This document shows, piece by piece, positions 32,272-43,303 of a DNA stretch of 64,000 nucleotides (the first letter of the stretch is position 1; each line of letters begins with the position of its first letter). The stretch covers positions 1 through 64,000 of the forward strand of contig JAMXDE010000023.1 in the NCBI GenBank assembly GCA_026770025.1, in the 5' to 3' direction. The notes under the pieces were generated by a model. The model did not search any database and was not told the origin of the DNA. It saw nothing but the letters and a program-made list of their open reading frames with translations. The stretch comes from Craspedostauros australis. Taxonomy: Eukaryota; Bacillariophyta; Bacillariophyceae; Mastogloiales; Achnanthaceae. Made by a program: the position numbers and the translations under genes.

Positions 32272-35200
32272 TGTAACGCTGCCTACAAACGCGAATCGGA
32301 GTAGGTATGAAGGAGTGGTTGCGATATTTGGCGCCGCGGTGACGAAGGCGCTTGCGAGCCGCGACCGACGAGCTATGACTACGAGCTAGGAGTAGTCGTA
32401 TGGTCCGTACACGCATGAGCTACATATGTATGTAGCTTCGGTGGACACAAAGGCATACGAGTAGAATAGAGTGCCAGTTTACGTGATGGAGTACCAAACA
32501 TCTCTCCAGAGACAGGTTTGGTTGAGTAGCATGTCGGTGCTGATGCAGTTGGTGTTTTGCTGCTCTTAAGTCCTTTTCTGTCTTCGTTTGGCGTAATGTT
32601 CCTGCAGGGAGCAGTTGTTTGGATACAGTGGCGCTCATGACTACGTACGTGCTGCTACTCCTCCAGCGACGCACTCCTGGTGAAGTGGTGTTGGTATTGT
32701 CGATAGCGTGGCCGCGAGATGCTTACGGATACGCAAGCTGACCAATAATCTCTGCTCTCGGGGACGCACGCAGCTACACCTATGGTCGCGATTGTGGCGG
32801 AAGGATGTCGATGTCGATCTTACGTCGCTGACATCGCCTCGTGTTGTTCCACAAAGTCGAAAACATCTTTACCCATAGCTCGGGATAGATCAGGCGATCC
32901 TTTCACATTGTGATCTGTACGGACACGATCGATGATTGCAGAGATGCCTGTAATGATGACTGTAATGATGGCAACGGAGCTTCAGAATGCAGTCGATTCT
33001 GGAGATATCTGTTTTTTAATCAGTCCGCTGCAGACCCTCCACATTCTTGGGAGCATTCGCATTCGTGCTCTCTCTCTCTCTCCGGTGGACCAACCTATTC
33101 TCGCCGGACCTTCGGAGAATAAAAGGCGTTTCCCGACCAGACGAGTTGTACTGTTCGATGGATGATGGGACTGAGGTCTTCCGCTCCTGAGATGTCGCGC
33201 TACATCGGTTGGCACGAAAAGCTGGTTGATGAATCTGTTGGCGCTGCGAGCTCCAGCATGATACACGGACTCGTGCGATGGGATGCTCCTCAGATGACTT
33301 TGCAAGCATGGCACATCGTGTCGTACGACCTACGTGTATTCGGAGGGATAGTCACATTCGTATGAGTCACTCCAAAGTAGATGCTGGAGAGTGGATGGAG
33401 AGGCGATGTCCGAGCTCCACGTACAGAGCAACCTCAATCAAGACCTGAAGCAAAGCTTCAAGCACTGCGTCAACACCACGCGCAGAATCGTTCGGTGCCG
33501 ACGCACATGTCGATGGCGACGTTGGTAGAAGAACCAGCGTGGGGAAAATGCCTTCAAGAAAAGGCTATCCAAAGCAGCAAAGGGCTTTGAGGGGCACAAA
33601 CCGTTGGTCGTTGTCTTGCCTTCTGATGACTGGATGAATCCTGTGGCGTCTTGGTTCAACAACTTCGAACCTGCATCAGCCGCCCTCTTGGTTCCATGTT
33701 GCATAGAAGTCTCTACCTCTGGAGAGGGAGGGAAGGTGAGAGCTATTCTGTACTCCTTGCTGGAGAGCAATATGTAGCTCGGAGGGTACGGTATCATAGA
33801 CTTCAACTACTCGTCGTTCGTGGAGCACAGTGCAATAGTTGCGAGTATGTAATGTAATATTATAGGTCGGAGCAGGGCATTACACATGCAACAATAGTAT
33901 GGCAAAGGAGGAGGAGGAGGAGGATGAACACTTTCGGTCTTGGGCATCAATGCTGTTGTGGTTGATGCTAGCCCTTTTTCAACCTTTGATTGTGAAAACA
34001 GGATCATATCAACGTCGGGTTGGGTGAGATGAGGCGAGGCGAGGCGAAGCTGCTCTTCCCCTTGCTGATTCGTGTTGGGCTGCTCTCCCGTTGTCCAAAT
34101 TGGGTCATGCGTGCAGATTTTGGTCAACCCTGCTGGTTAGCTCCTCTGCGACGAATGATGCAAGACGAAGAATCTGGGTTGACCTGCCGCAGTGTGCGTT
34201 GTCCATGAGATCACGGGGACGAATAAGCTTGTCTGCAGCAAAATGTGAGAGCAAAAAGATGACTGGAGAACAACTATTTCTTCGCCCACCAACACTTGTC
34301 GTCCCCAAACGTTCCTCTCTCTCTCTCCAGATACATCCGAGTTATTTGCTATGTATCCCTACCGAATCCAGTTGTGACGTCTCCTGCCTACGGTTGCAGA
34401 GCGCATGCTCTGCTCTCCACGGCCACCGCACGAGAGTATTCATATTTGCATAGCACCATAGAGAGGACCATGAGCCATGCCTGCCAGTAAAACGCTGGGA
34501 CTCTGTCAGACAAGCACTCTGTCGCTGTCTCTTGGGAGAGAGGAGCGTCTGCTCTGTGTGCTACAATAGTGCACAGTGCAAAGACTTGAACAATTGTATG
34601 CTGCGTGCAGCAAAGACCGTGCACATACCGTTTTCTCTGCATGCCTTTACTCTGTTTGCGCTTGTTCTCCAACGTCCTCTCGAGGATAGCAACAGTTGCA
34701 ATACATGACTTGCACATACGCCACGAGCTATGATACAGGTACTTCCGCATGTGCGAGTAGAACAAGTCCCAAAAGAGATGTAGAGCGCAGACGACCTGTG
34801 GAGGGAAGAGATTGCGGTTCGGGTACGTGCACATACATCACTTCTCGCAAGGAAGAGCTGAGATGCTTATCGCATGTCGTTGGGAGCTTCTTCATCCATT
34901 CTGTGGCCATTTCTCCTGTCCCGAGATGCGAGGAAACGGTATTGTACTCCAAGCAGGGAGCCGAGGGGAGCCATAACTGGGGAAGTACACGCATTGGTCA
35001 TGTTCAGTGGTCCCAATGTGCATTTTCATTTGGGTGTGTCGCTCATCGTGAAGAGTGCTTGTACGAGCTAGCTTATGGGTTGTTGGCTGTTGCCTTGCGG
35101 CGGTGGAAGGATCACGTGGATTGGAAACCGTTTGAGTCGAATCGGCAGGGGAGAGCGTGTGAGCGAGATGGGAGAGAACCAGGAGGTCGGGAGAGTACTG

Positions 35201-35597
35201 GGCCGAACTCAGCCCGCAACCGATCATTGGCAACCACGGCTTGTATGCAGGAAAGAGCTGCAACAAAAGGGAACGTACCAAGGTAGAGTGCAGAGAACGC
35301 AGGGCACGAGGACCCAATTGTCGCTCCATCATTGTGAAGAGTACGTGGCGGAGGCGACATCTCCCAGACAATGATGAGGAACGCAACCTTGACGCAGACT
35401 TCAAGTATGTAGATCGTAGGACCTATGGTACCATACATTGTAGCTGTTGGTCGTAAGATGGTATGGAACATATTACATCATAGATTATAATGTAATACAA
35501 TAGAAAGAAAGGTGAAGTTCATCCGGATGTTCTGCATTATTCTGTATTCCACGGACGATCCCATCCATGGCAGAATCGAGTCAAGTCGATCCAAACC

Positions 35598-35621
35598 AGA
35601 GAGAGAGAGAGAGAGAGAGAG
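35598..35621. repeat. (GA)12 microsatellite
   Basis: Uninterrupted AG/GA dinucleotide run in non-coding DNA. Confidence 0.95.
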
Positions 35622-36319
35622 TAGTATCAATGCTCCGTTCTGGCGCCCAGACTAATAGAGTACTCGTGGAGCAGAGAGCATTCGCTCCACTCCGATGTTG
35701 GGCAAACACTCCCTGCCAGCACTTCATGGCCTTCCTTGCAGAATGTTCCGGAATGAATCGAACGGGAGGTGTGGACGCAAGCGATGAAGCGTCGCTACCG
35801 CGCGCGGCATGTTGTGGAAGTGGAAGCAATAGGAGCAAAGTGCTGGGGAACACGGTAATTTGTCCATACACGACTCATATGACTCGTGATTGAGATTCAC
35901 CGAGTCGTGTTTTGTTTTCGTAGTTCCCGCTTTCCGTTGAGGTTGCGCGCCGGACGCGCCTGGTTCCCCCCTTTTGACAATTTGCGACTTCGTATGGTTG
36001 GTGGGAGGTTTGTTCGTATATAGTAGTATAGTACAAAATGTAACCGTTTCTTTGTCGTACATGACAAAAAAATATATACAATACAACATAGAATAGTATT
36101 TATTTAGATACTGTGACAAATTCTCACTTATAGTACCGATCCAAACAGATGTATCGTTCGCGTTTGGGTGCGTCATGATGTTGCGTCCTATGTACGTCTT
36201 GTGTAACACGTTTCGATTATGTCAATTACGTCTTGTCCACTGACGTGCGATTGTGTGTAGAAATCTACACGATATGAGTACCAAGTCTTACAGTGTTCGG
36301 GTTTATGCAAGGAAGACAG

Positions 36320-36538
36320 GAGGGGTACACAGGGGGGACACAGGGGGGACACAGAGGGTACACAGGGGGGACACAGGGGTACACAGGGGTACACAGGGGG
36401 GACACAGGGGGGACACAGGGGGGACACAGGGGGTACACAGGGGGGACACAGGGGGGACACAGGGGGGACACAGGGGGGACACAAGGGGTACACAGGGGGG
36501 ACACAAGGGGTACACAGGGGGGACACAGGGGGGACACT
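36320..36538. repeat. G-rich tandem array (GGGGGGACACA type), left TIR
   Basis: About 20 units of 10-11 bp with runs of four to six G separated by ACACA or TACACA. Such spacing can form G-quadruplexes on the + strand. The right TIR has a mirror copy of different length. Confidence 0.95.
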
Positions 36539-36689
36539 TTCGCGAAGATCCGTCAACAGCTTTTCGTCTTGGTGTGTTGCTTGATTTTTGCCAAAGCATC
36601 ACATCGTGACAATGTGTGCAGAATTGAACACACCAACAAACCACCTCCGCCACCTCCGCCACACACAACGCCAACAACAAGCGGACCCA

Positions 36690-36713
36690 CATTCGCATCA
36701 CCATCCATCGTCA

Positions 36714-36744
<31 letters not shown>

Positions 36745-37380
36745 CGGCAACGGCAAGCAGATCCACATTCGCATCACCGTCCATTGTCATCCATCGTCAT
36801 CCATCATCATTGTCATCCATCATCATTGTCATCCATCATCATTGTCATCCATCATCATTGTCATCCATCATCATCGTCATCCATCATCATCGTCATCCAT
36901 CATCATCGTCATCCATCACCATCCACCATCATCATCGTCACAACAACAGCAACACCGGCAAGCAGATCCACATTCGCATCACTGTCCATCGTCATCCATC
37001 ATCATCATCACAACAACAGCAACAACAACAGCAACAACAACAGCAAGCAGATCCACATTCGCATCACCATCCATCGTCATCCATCATCATCGCCATCCAT
37101 CACCATCGTCATCCATCACCATCCACCATCACCATCCACCATCATCATCATCACAACAACAGCAACACCGGCAAGCAGATCCACATTCGCATCACTGTCC
37201 ATCGTCATCCATCACCATCGTCATCCATCACCATCATCAGCATCACAACAACAGCAACACCGGCAAGCATATCCACATTCGCATCACCATCCATCGTCAT
37301 CCATCATCACCATCCATCATCATCACAACAACAGCAACACCGGCAAGCAGATCCGCATTCGCATCACCATCCATCAAGCA
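36690..37380. repeat. CAT/CAA-rich minisatellite, left TIR
   Basis: Higher-order units combine GCAAGCAGATCCACATTCGC, a (CATCAT/CATCGT)n stretch and a (CAACAG)n stretch. About seven units are present. Open frames rich in His/Ser or Gln/Asn across it are by-products of the repeat. Confidence 0.9.
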
Positions 37381-37419
37381 GCATCTACCTTTGCCTCTAC
37401 AGCCACTGCCAAGACCACC

Positions 37420-38388
37420 ATGGCATCCAACGAGCCAGACAATGCCACCTCCGTTGCAAATGAGGCAGATGCAGAGGTTCCATTCGATGGAGTCATCTTT
37501 TGCGATGATGAGGTCATGCTTCGTGGCTTGCGCCTCATTGGGTTCACGGAGCAGCAAATTGGCAGAGTGCGAACCAACGAGCCCAACCGTTTGCGCTTTG
37601 TTGGTATATATGGATGCACACCGCAAGTATGCAACAAGGTGTGGGAAGATCTTCAGTCCTTCCCCAACGCAAGGCATCGGATACCAAACAAGAAGCTCTC
37701 ATTGGAACACATGCTGATGGCATTCCACTTTCTGAAACGCTATCCGACAGAGGTGGAACGAGAGTCACTCTTCAACCTCTCAAACAAGACAGCAAGACAG
37801 AAGATCTGGTTCTACCTGGAACACATCCAAGCCCTGAAAGGGATGAAGATCAGATGGCCAGAACACAACTATGGAAACGACACATGGGTGGTGTCAGTTG
37901 ATGGAACCCACTGCTGGATTCAAGAGCCACAACATGAGCAATACCCACAAGACAAGGCCTACTACTCGCACAAGTTCAACAAGGCTGGCATCAACTATGA
38001 ACTGGGCCTTGCCATATCCGAGTCCAAGCTCATCTGGATGAATGGGCCATTCAAGGCTGGGATGTCTGACAGGAAAATTTTCGTTGAATGTGGACTGAAA
38101 GCAAAATTGGAGGAATCAAACAAAATGGGAATTGCCGACAATGGCTATACTGGCTACCCACTGCTGCTAAGCACTCCCAATGCTCTAGATTCTTTTAATA
38201 TTGCAATATTCAAAACAAGAGCAAGAATGAGACAGGAAGCTTTCAATCGAATGGTAAAGTCATTTGATGCAGTGTCCGGCCGGTTTCGACATGGCGAAAA
38301 AAAGATCAAGATTTGCTTCGAATCAATTTGCGTCATATGCCAATACAAGCTTGAGCTTGAAGCACCATTGTTCGATGTATACGTGTAA
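37420..38388 (+). CDS. Harbinger-like DDE transposase, element 1
   Basis: 322 residues from the ATG in CCACCATGG (37420). The frame is open further upstream only through the CAT minisatellite. The N-terminal half is helical (helix-turn-helix-like, SNKTARQKIWFYLEHIQ). The DDE_Tnp_4-type core has the first Asp in VSVDGTHCW, the second in GIADNGYTG, and a Glu in RMRQEAFNRM. YSHKFNKAGINYELGLAI and WMNGPFKAGMSDRKIF are typical of this family in algae. It would cut and paste the element. The upstream promoter and first codons lie inside the TIR. Confidence 0.85.
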   Translation: MASNEPDNATSVANEADAEVPFDGVIFCDDEVMLRGLRLIGFTEQQIGRVRTNEPNRLRFVGIYGCTPQVCNKVWEDLQSFPNARHRIPNKKLSLEHMLMAFHFLKRYPTEVERESLFNLSNKTARQKIWFYLEHIQALKGMKIRWPEHNYGNDTWVVSVDGTHCWIQEPQHEQYPQDKAYYSHKFNKAGINYELGLAISESKLIWMNGPFKAGMSDRKIFVECGLKAKLEESNKMGIADNGYTGYPLLLSTPNALDSFNIAIFKTRARMRQEAFNRMVKSFDAVSGRFRHGEKKIKICFESICVICQYKLELEAPLFDVYV

Positions 38389-38490
38389 CGCAAAGCACAA
38401 GATGATAACTAAATAATAACATGGCTGAGTGACTAATTTGTGGCAGTATCCTTATTTCTTTTGTCTGTGTGTGCTCGTCTCTTCTGTTTT

Positions 38491-40391
38491 TCAGAGACTG
38501 TCCAGATCGTCATCGCTGTCACCTTCGAAGGGTCGCTTAAATTGACCTGTTGGGTCATCCATGATGGCATCTTCTACAGCCTTGCGGTTGCTTGCAGCAG
38601 TGTTGGCGCTTGGTTCATGTGTTGGTACAAGTGGAGCCACGAATGGCACAGGGTCTGTGGGCAGGTCTGGGAAATTCAGTGCATCGCCTGCATTGCCATT
38701 ATTGGAGGAGGCTCGGTTTGCCGTGTAGGCAGCATGCTCAGCTCTTTGGAGAATGCTCATGCCCATGCGGCGCGCGGTTTCTGCAGACGACTTGACAGTG
38801 TCTGGCATGCCTCCACCTCTGCCTCCGCCACGACCTGCATGTGGTGAATGAACTGAAAAAACAAGATAGAATGCAACGGCATTTGAGAAGGATTCATGAC
38901 GGTGTGAGAAGTAGTTCAGCAATTGGCTCTTGTTCGTACAAGGCTGGTTCAGCATGCATTCCATGAGCAGTGAATTAAGTGGTACTGTCGCATGTTGCAA
39001 GTACACTCACTCATCAATACCCACCATCTTCATCGTCAGAATCATCAAACAAGAGCTTCTTCTTCTCCATCTGTTGGAATGCTCCCATTTTGTGGCATCC
39101 GTTGTCCACTCTGGCTACATCCCAGCACACAAAGCTGTCAACGCTATCCTTGCCCTTGCTGGTCGGCTTCACCTGCAGGCGAGTCTTCACAACCAACGGA
39201 AAGGGTGGGACGAGCGTCTCGTCTTGCCGGTCGAAGTCCTCATGAATGGCTTCAATCGACAGATTGTGTTCTTCAGGGAAAGAAAGGAGGATGTGACGAG
39301 AGAGGCCAGTGATGGAGTCCCCGCGGCTCATTTTGTTTTGCACCTCCAGGCGCATTTCGTCTGTGGCGACCATCGTGTCGTCGCCAAGAGCATGGAAGAG
39401 CTCGTCACGGTGTTTGAACGTGACAAAATCCCAACGTGGCACTTTGAGGAGAATCTCATTGGCTGAGACGATTCGTGCTTCGTAGTGGTCGATGTGTGGC
39501 AGGATTTTGATCCAGCGTCTGTCCGCCGCCAGGACAATCTTGTAGGCAGGCCAGTACTCATTCTTTCCGACTCCTTTGACTGACTGGATGTGACAGATGG
39601 TGAGCTCCCCGTTGTTGGTGGGGTTTTTGGTATCGACTTCGATGAAAGCTGCACATGCGCAAAAAAGGTGGATGTGAGTCAACATCGAACTGTCTGCGCC
39701 CAACAACATCAGCACACAAACAAAACAATCATGCAATTTGCCCATCAAGGTACTTACTGGTGGGAATGCCTGTGTTCTTGGCCATGGCCTTGGCTCTCTC
39801 GTACCCCATTGTTGATGTTGATGCAGTGACTTTGCACTTCTTTGCTGGTGTTGGTGTTGGTGCTGTTTCGGTGATAACAAACTCTGGTGGAACAAAAGAG
39901 GTCGTGTGTGCTGGTGCTGAGATGTTTGCGGTGCGGTTGCTGAACTTGGTTGCGACGTGTTGCTTGGCTTCAGCTTCTTGGAATTGAGCAAGATCAACCT
40001 GATAGACTCTTTCTGCAAATGATCGGAATTGCGCGTTGCTGAATTCTGAGCCCCACTTGGCTGCTCGTTTCTGGACTGCACGGCGAAGGTCGGTGCCTGG
40101 CGTTCCGTAGATCTCGGGACGACTGTCACAAATCTGCTTCAAAGCTGTAATTCCCAGCCGTTGCTTGTACCGTGCGATGCCTCCGTTCTGCAAGATGTCT
40201 TCTGCAAGCTGCTTGTATGTTGCGCGCCGTGGATCGGAGGAGCCAATACTGTCAGAGATGCTCACTGTATCTGATTGATACCCAACACTGAGAGGTGTGT
40301 AGGCCGGTGTGAGCGATCGAGTTGGAGTGAACCGTATGCCTCGTGGAGTTTTTGGTGGTGGGCTCAGTGGTGGAAGCCTGTTGGTGTTCAT
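38491..40391 (-). CDS. Harbinger accessory protein, element 1 (three exons)
   Basis: Exons 40391-39758, 39648-39025 and 38834-38491 (introns 109 and 190 bp, phases 1 and 1) give 533 residues. The start ATG 40391 begins MNTNRLPPLSPPPKTPRG. Residues ~65-130 hold an IYGTPGTDLRRAVQK motif with a preceding NGGI, a pattern I associate with algal proteins. The middle exon encodes a ~200-residue mixed alpha/beta domain (FIEVDTKNP ... FPLVVKTRLQVK) and ends in an acidic tail. Exon 3 is Gly/Arg-rich then acidic, ending SDDDLDSL. It takes the place of the Myb/SANT protein of plant and animal Harbinger elements, but I see no Myb repeat. The exon 2/3 donor (GTGGGT) is weak. A DNA-binding or nuclear-import role is inference. 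Confidence 0.65.
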
Positions 40392-40875
40392 GCTTGGTTG
40401 ATTTATGAACTGAGAGTGCACCTTATGATGATGAGAGATGTCCGGAAGGTTGTAGCAGTGCACACAGATACTCTCCCATCACACACATCACCAACAGACT
40501 ATGCTCATCACAGCTGCACACACAAGAAAGACAGCGCAATTTCGCGAGCACAGATCACCATACCCGCAATGAGCATCAATTCTTGTCCACGAGCTGTTTC
40601 GCGATCCCACCAACCACAGGAAGAACTACAGAACCCACCATAGTGAACATTCGCAACCAATGCTGCCAGCATTTAAATTGGTTTGAGCATGTGTGTACAG
40701 TTCAAAGCTTGCCCATTCGAAGCCAGTTGACAAGGTCAGTATGATGAATAGCAAGGTAGGGTAACCCTCCGTCACTGCTACATTAAACAGATATTAATCG
40801 AAGTAGATGTATGAATTGATTCAAATAAGAGTAAGAACTATTGCTTAGGGTGTACTTGTGTGATCGTCGTGGTGT
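40392..40875. other. Spacer between two accessory genes of element 1
   Basis: Holds the probable promoter of the three-exon accessory gene (-) and the 3' end of the second accessory gene. No other coding sequence is seen. Confidence 0.5.
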
Positions 40876-41502
40876 CTATATGTGCAATGCATCAAACTCC
40901 GCAAGGAGTCTGTCATCTGGTTGGTTGCCAGCTTGCTGAATTCCAGATTGGGCCGTTTGATTGTTTCTTGTGGTTCCTGTGCTTCTCTTGGTTCTTCTGC
41001 TCTCTCTTTGCTTGGCTTTTTCAACAAGGTATTGATTGAATTTTATTCTTCTCTCTTCCTGCTTGACATGGAGGTAGAATGTTCGATATGGAATGGTTTG
41101 ATATGCTTGTCTTGAGCCAAACAATGCAGATAGGGGCATGGTCTTATGCTTGTTTGCAGCCATGTCCTCTTTCAAATCTTTTTGCATTTCTGATCGGAAC
41201 CATTGTGGTTCACTTCGATGGTTCACAATCAATGGTTGATGGCTGGAGGTATAGTTTGCAAAAGCTGCTTCATCAATAGCTTTGCGATTGAGGGACTTTG
41301 CAACTTGCTTGCGGAGTCCACTCAGCCTTGAAGGAAAGTGATCGAAGTTATATTCACTGAGCTCTGGGATTGATAGGAAGATGTCTCTGTTTGATAAGTC
41401 TTTGGTTGGTTGGAGGGGGATGGTTCCATCAAGCAGTGCTTTCCTGAGTAGGTCTTTGGCCTTGCTGTCTCGCCATGGTACAGATGGCTCGTTGGGTGCC
41501 AT
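40876..41502 (-). CDS. Second Harbinger accessory protein, element 1 (GTIP-type domain)
   Basis: 208 residues from ATG 41502. The first six codons (MAPNEP) match the transposase (MASNEP) because both lie in the TIRs. The pattern VPWRDSKAKDLLRKALLDGT, then IPL..., then HFPSRLSGLRKQV is one I recall as common in diatom proteins of unknown role. It resembles a compact helical DNA-binding domain. The C-terminal half is basic (ESRRTKRSTGTT) and predicted helical. A similar GTIP motif occurs in the accessory gene of the neighbouring element. It is probably needed for transposition. Confidence 0.65.
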   Translation of the reverse strand: MAPNEPSVPWRDSKAKDLLRKALLDGTIPLQPTKDLSNRDIFLSIPELSEYNFDHFPSRLSGLRKQVAKSLNRKAIDEAAFANYTSSHQPLIVNHRSEPQWFRSEMQKDLKEDMAANKHKTMPLSALFGSRQAYQTIPYRTFYLHVKQEERRIKFNQYLVEKAKQRESRRTKRSTGTTRNNQTAQSGIQQAGNQPDDRLLAEFDALHI

Positions 41503-41529
41503 GGTGGTCTTGGCAGTGGCTGTAGAGGC

Positions 41530-42110
41530 GGAGGTAGATGATGATGATGGATGGTGATGCGAATGTGGATCTATTTGCTGTTGGTGTGATGATGATGACG
41601 GTGGATGGTGATGGATGACGATGGTGATGGATGACGATGATGATGGATGGCGATGGTGATGGATGACGATGATGATGGATGGCGATGATGATGGATGACG
41701 ATGGATGGTGATGCAAATGTGGATCTGCTTGCCATTGCTGCTGTTGCTGTTGTTGTGATGATGATGATGATGATGATGATGGATGACGATGGATGGTGAT
41801 GCGAATGTGGATCTGCTTGCTGTTGTTGTTGCTGTTGTTGTGATGATGCCGATGGATGACGATGATGATGGATGACGATGGACGGTGATGTGAATGCGGA
41901 TCTGCTTGCCGGTGTTGCTGTTGTTGTGATGATGCTGATGGTGGATGGTGATGGATGACGATGATGATGGATGACAATGATGATGGGTGACGATGATGAT
42001 GGATGACAATGATGATGGATAACGATGGATGGTGATGCGAATGTGGATCTGCTTGCTGTTGTTGTTGCTGTTGTTGTTGCTGTTGTTGTGATGATGATGA
42101 TGGATGACGA
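41530..42110. repeat. ATG/TTG-rich minisatellite, right TIR
   Basis: Reverse-complement counterpart of 36690-37380 with a different number and order of units. It shows that the two TIRs drift by unequal expansion while the flanking unique parts remain identical. Confidence 0.85.
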
Positions 42111-42280
42111 TGGATGGTGATGCGAATGTGGGTCCGCTTGTTGTTGGCGTTGTGTGTGGCGGAGGTGGCGGAGGTGGTTTGTTGGTGTGTTCAATTCTGC
42201 ACACATTGTCACGATGTGATGCTTTGGCAAAAATCAAGCAACACACCAAGACGAAAAGCTGTTGACGGATCTTCGCGAAA

Positions 42281-42478
42281 GTGTCCCCCCTGTGTCCCCC
42301 CTGTGTACCCCTTGTGTCCCCCCTGTGTCCCCCCTGTGTACCCCCTGTGTCCCCCCTGTGTACCCCCTGTGTCCCCCCTGTGTCCCCCCTGTGTCCCCCC
42401 TGTGTACCCCTGTGTACCCCTGTGTCCCCCCTGTGTACCCTCTGTGTCCCCCCTGTGTCCCCCCTGTGTACCCCTCCT
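42281..42478. repeat. C-rich tandem array, right TIR
   Basis: TGTGTCCCCCC-type units, the reverse complement of the G-rich array at 36320-36538, about 20 bp shorter. Confidence 0.95.
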
Positions 42479-42951
42479 GTCTTCCTTGCATAAACCCGAA
42501 CACTGTAAGACTTGGTACTCATATCGTGTAGATTTCTACACACAATCGCACGTCAGTGGACAAGACGTAATTGACATAATCGAAACGTGTTACACAAGAC
42601 GTACATAGGACGCAACATCATGACGCACCCAAACGCGAACGATACATCTGTTTGGATCGGTACTATAAGTGAGAATTTGTCACAGTATCTAAATAAATAC
42701 TATTCTATGTTGTATTGTATATATTTTTTTGTCATGTACGACAAAGAAACGGTTACATTTTGTACTATACTACTATATACGAACAAACCTCCCACCAACC
42801 ATACGAAGTCGCAAATTGTCAAAAGGGGGGAACCAGGCGCGTCCGGCGCGCAACCTCAACGGAAAGCGGGAACTACGAAAACAAAACACGACTCGGTGAA
42901 TCTCAATCACGAGTCATATGAGTCGTGTATGGACAAATTACCGTGTTCCCC

Positions 42952-43303
42952 TGCCAGAGAGGGCTCCAGCAACTTCACTCCACAAGGGCGTTGTGCTTCG
43001 TTCCACCAAGGAAGCAACCCTGTTAACCACGAGAATCGCGCAAAACACTCGAAAGGTTTGGGCAGTTCTCCAGCAAGCACAGAACATGAGCGGGTGCACG
43101 TCATTCACCATGGGAAGCGCGGTAAATACGTTATAGGCGTCGTTTTCCTATGGGACTCCATCAGTAGTCCAAGTAGTCCGTGTCGGACACGTCGATTGTC
43201 TAGAAGGTACTACCATAGTCATCCCATCAGCATTGTTTGATCACGGCTATTCCATGTATTCGCTAAATGTGTTATTGTTGTTTGTGTGTGTTTTGGGGGT
43301 CAT
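42952..43303. other. Spacer between the two Harbinger-like loci
   Basis: No gene seen. Near 43160-43190 are short direct repeats of AGTAGTCC. Part of it may be the left end of the second element, but I could not define its inverted repeat. Confidence 0.45.

Larger units (their letters stand above)
32024..35843. other. Gene-poor stretch, 3.8 kb
   Basis: No convincing gene. It contains a 16-bp unit TTGGAGCGATCTTATT repeated about three times (32225-32271) 200 bp upstream of the pseudouridine synthase, a CT run (33068-33083), a GAGTACTC palindrome (35658) and a GA run (35598-35621). Open frames are short and without domains. It ends at the left edge of the first Harbinger-like element. Confidence 0.55.
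35845..37437 (+). repeat. Left terminal inverted repeat (1,593 bp)
   Basis: Reverse complement of 41485-42951. In order it holds a unique outer ~450 bp, a GGGGGACACA-type array (36320-36538), a unique ~150 bp, a CAT/CAA-rich minisatellite (36690-37380), and a leader ending in CCAAGACCACCATGG with the transposase start codon. Identity runs to the sixth codon. Confidence 0.9.
35844..42951 (+). mobile_element. PIF/Harbinger-like DNA transposon with 1.5-kb terminal inverted repeats
   Basis: The ends read GGGGAACACGG (35845) and CCGTGTTCCCC (to 42951). The inverted repeats are 35845-37437 and 41485-42951. They look identical for at least the outer ~450 bp and differ inside by repeat copy number. 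TGC flanks both sides if the element starts at T 35844, which would be a 3-bp target duplication as is usual for Harbinger. Inside are a DDE transposase (+), a three-exon accessory gene (-) and a second accessory gene (-). The coding frames are intact, so the element may be autonomous. Confidence 0.85.
41485..42951 (-). repeat. Right terminal inverted repeat (1,467 bp)
   Basis: Inverted copy of 35845-37437, 126 bp shorter because of fewer repeat units. It contains the mirror CAT minisatellite (41530-42110), the mirror C-rich array (42281-42478) and the leader plus start codon of the second accessory gene. Confidence 0.9.

Noticed and set aside
33381-35471. Several 70-196-residue open frames
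   Set aside because: Overlapping on both strands, Arg/Ser/Cys-rich, no recognisable motif. Treated as chance open frames.
36665-36690. CAACAAGCGGACC in the TIR matching the PTSG repeat unit
   Set aside because: Only a dozen bases match, in a different frame context and surrounded by unrelated sequence; likely chance.
36293-37717. Open frames with GGHRGDTGGTQ and HHHHPSSSS repeats in both Harbinger TIRs
   Set aside because: They follow the G-rich and CAT tandem arrays, occur in both TIRs in both directions, and have no conserved sequence. The genes start at ATG 37420 and 41502.
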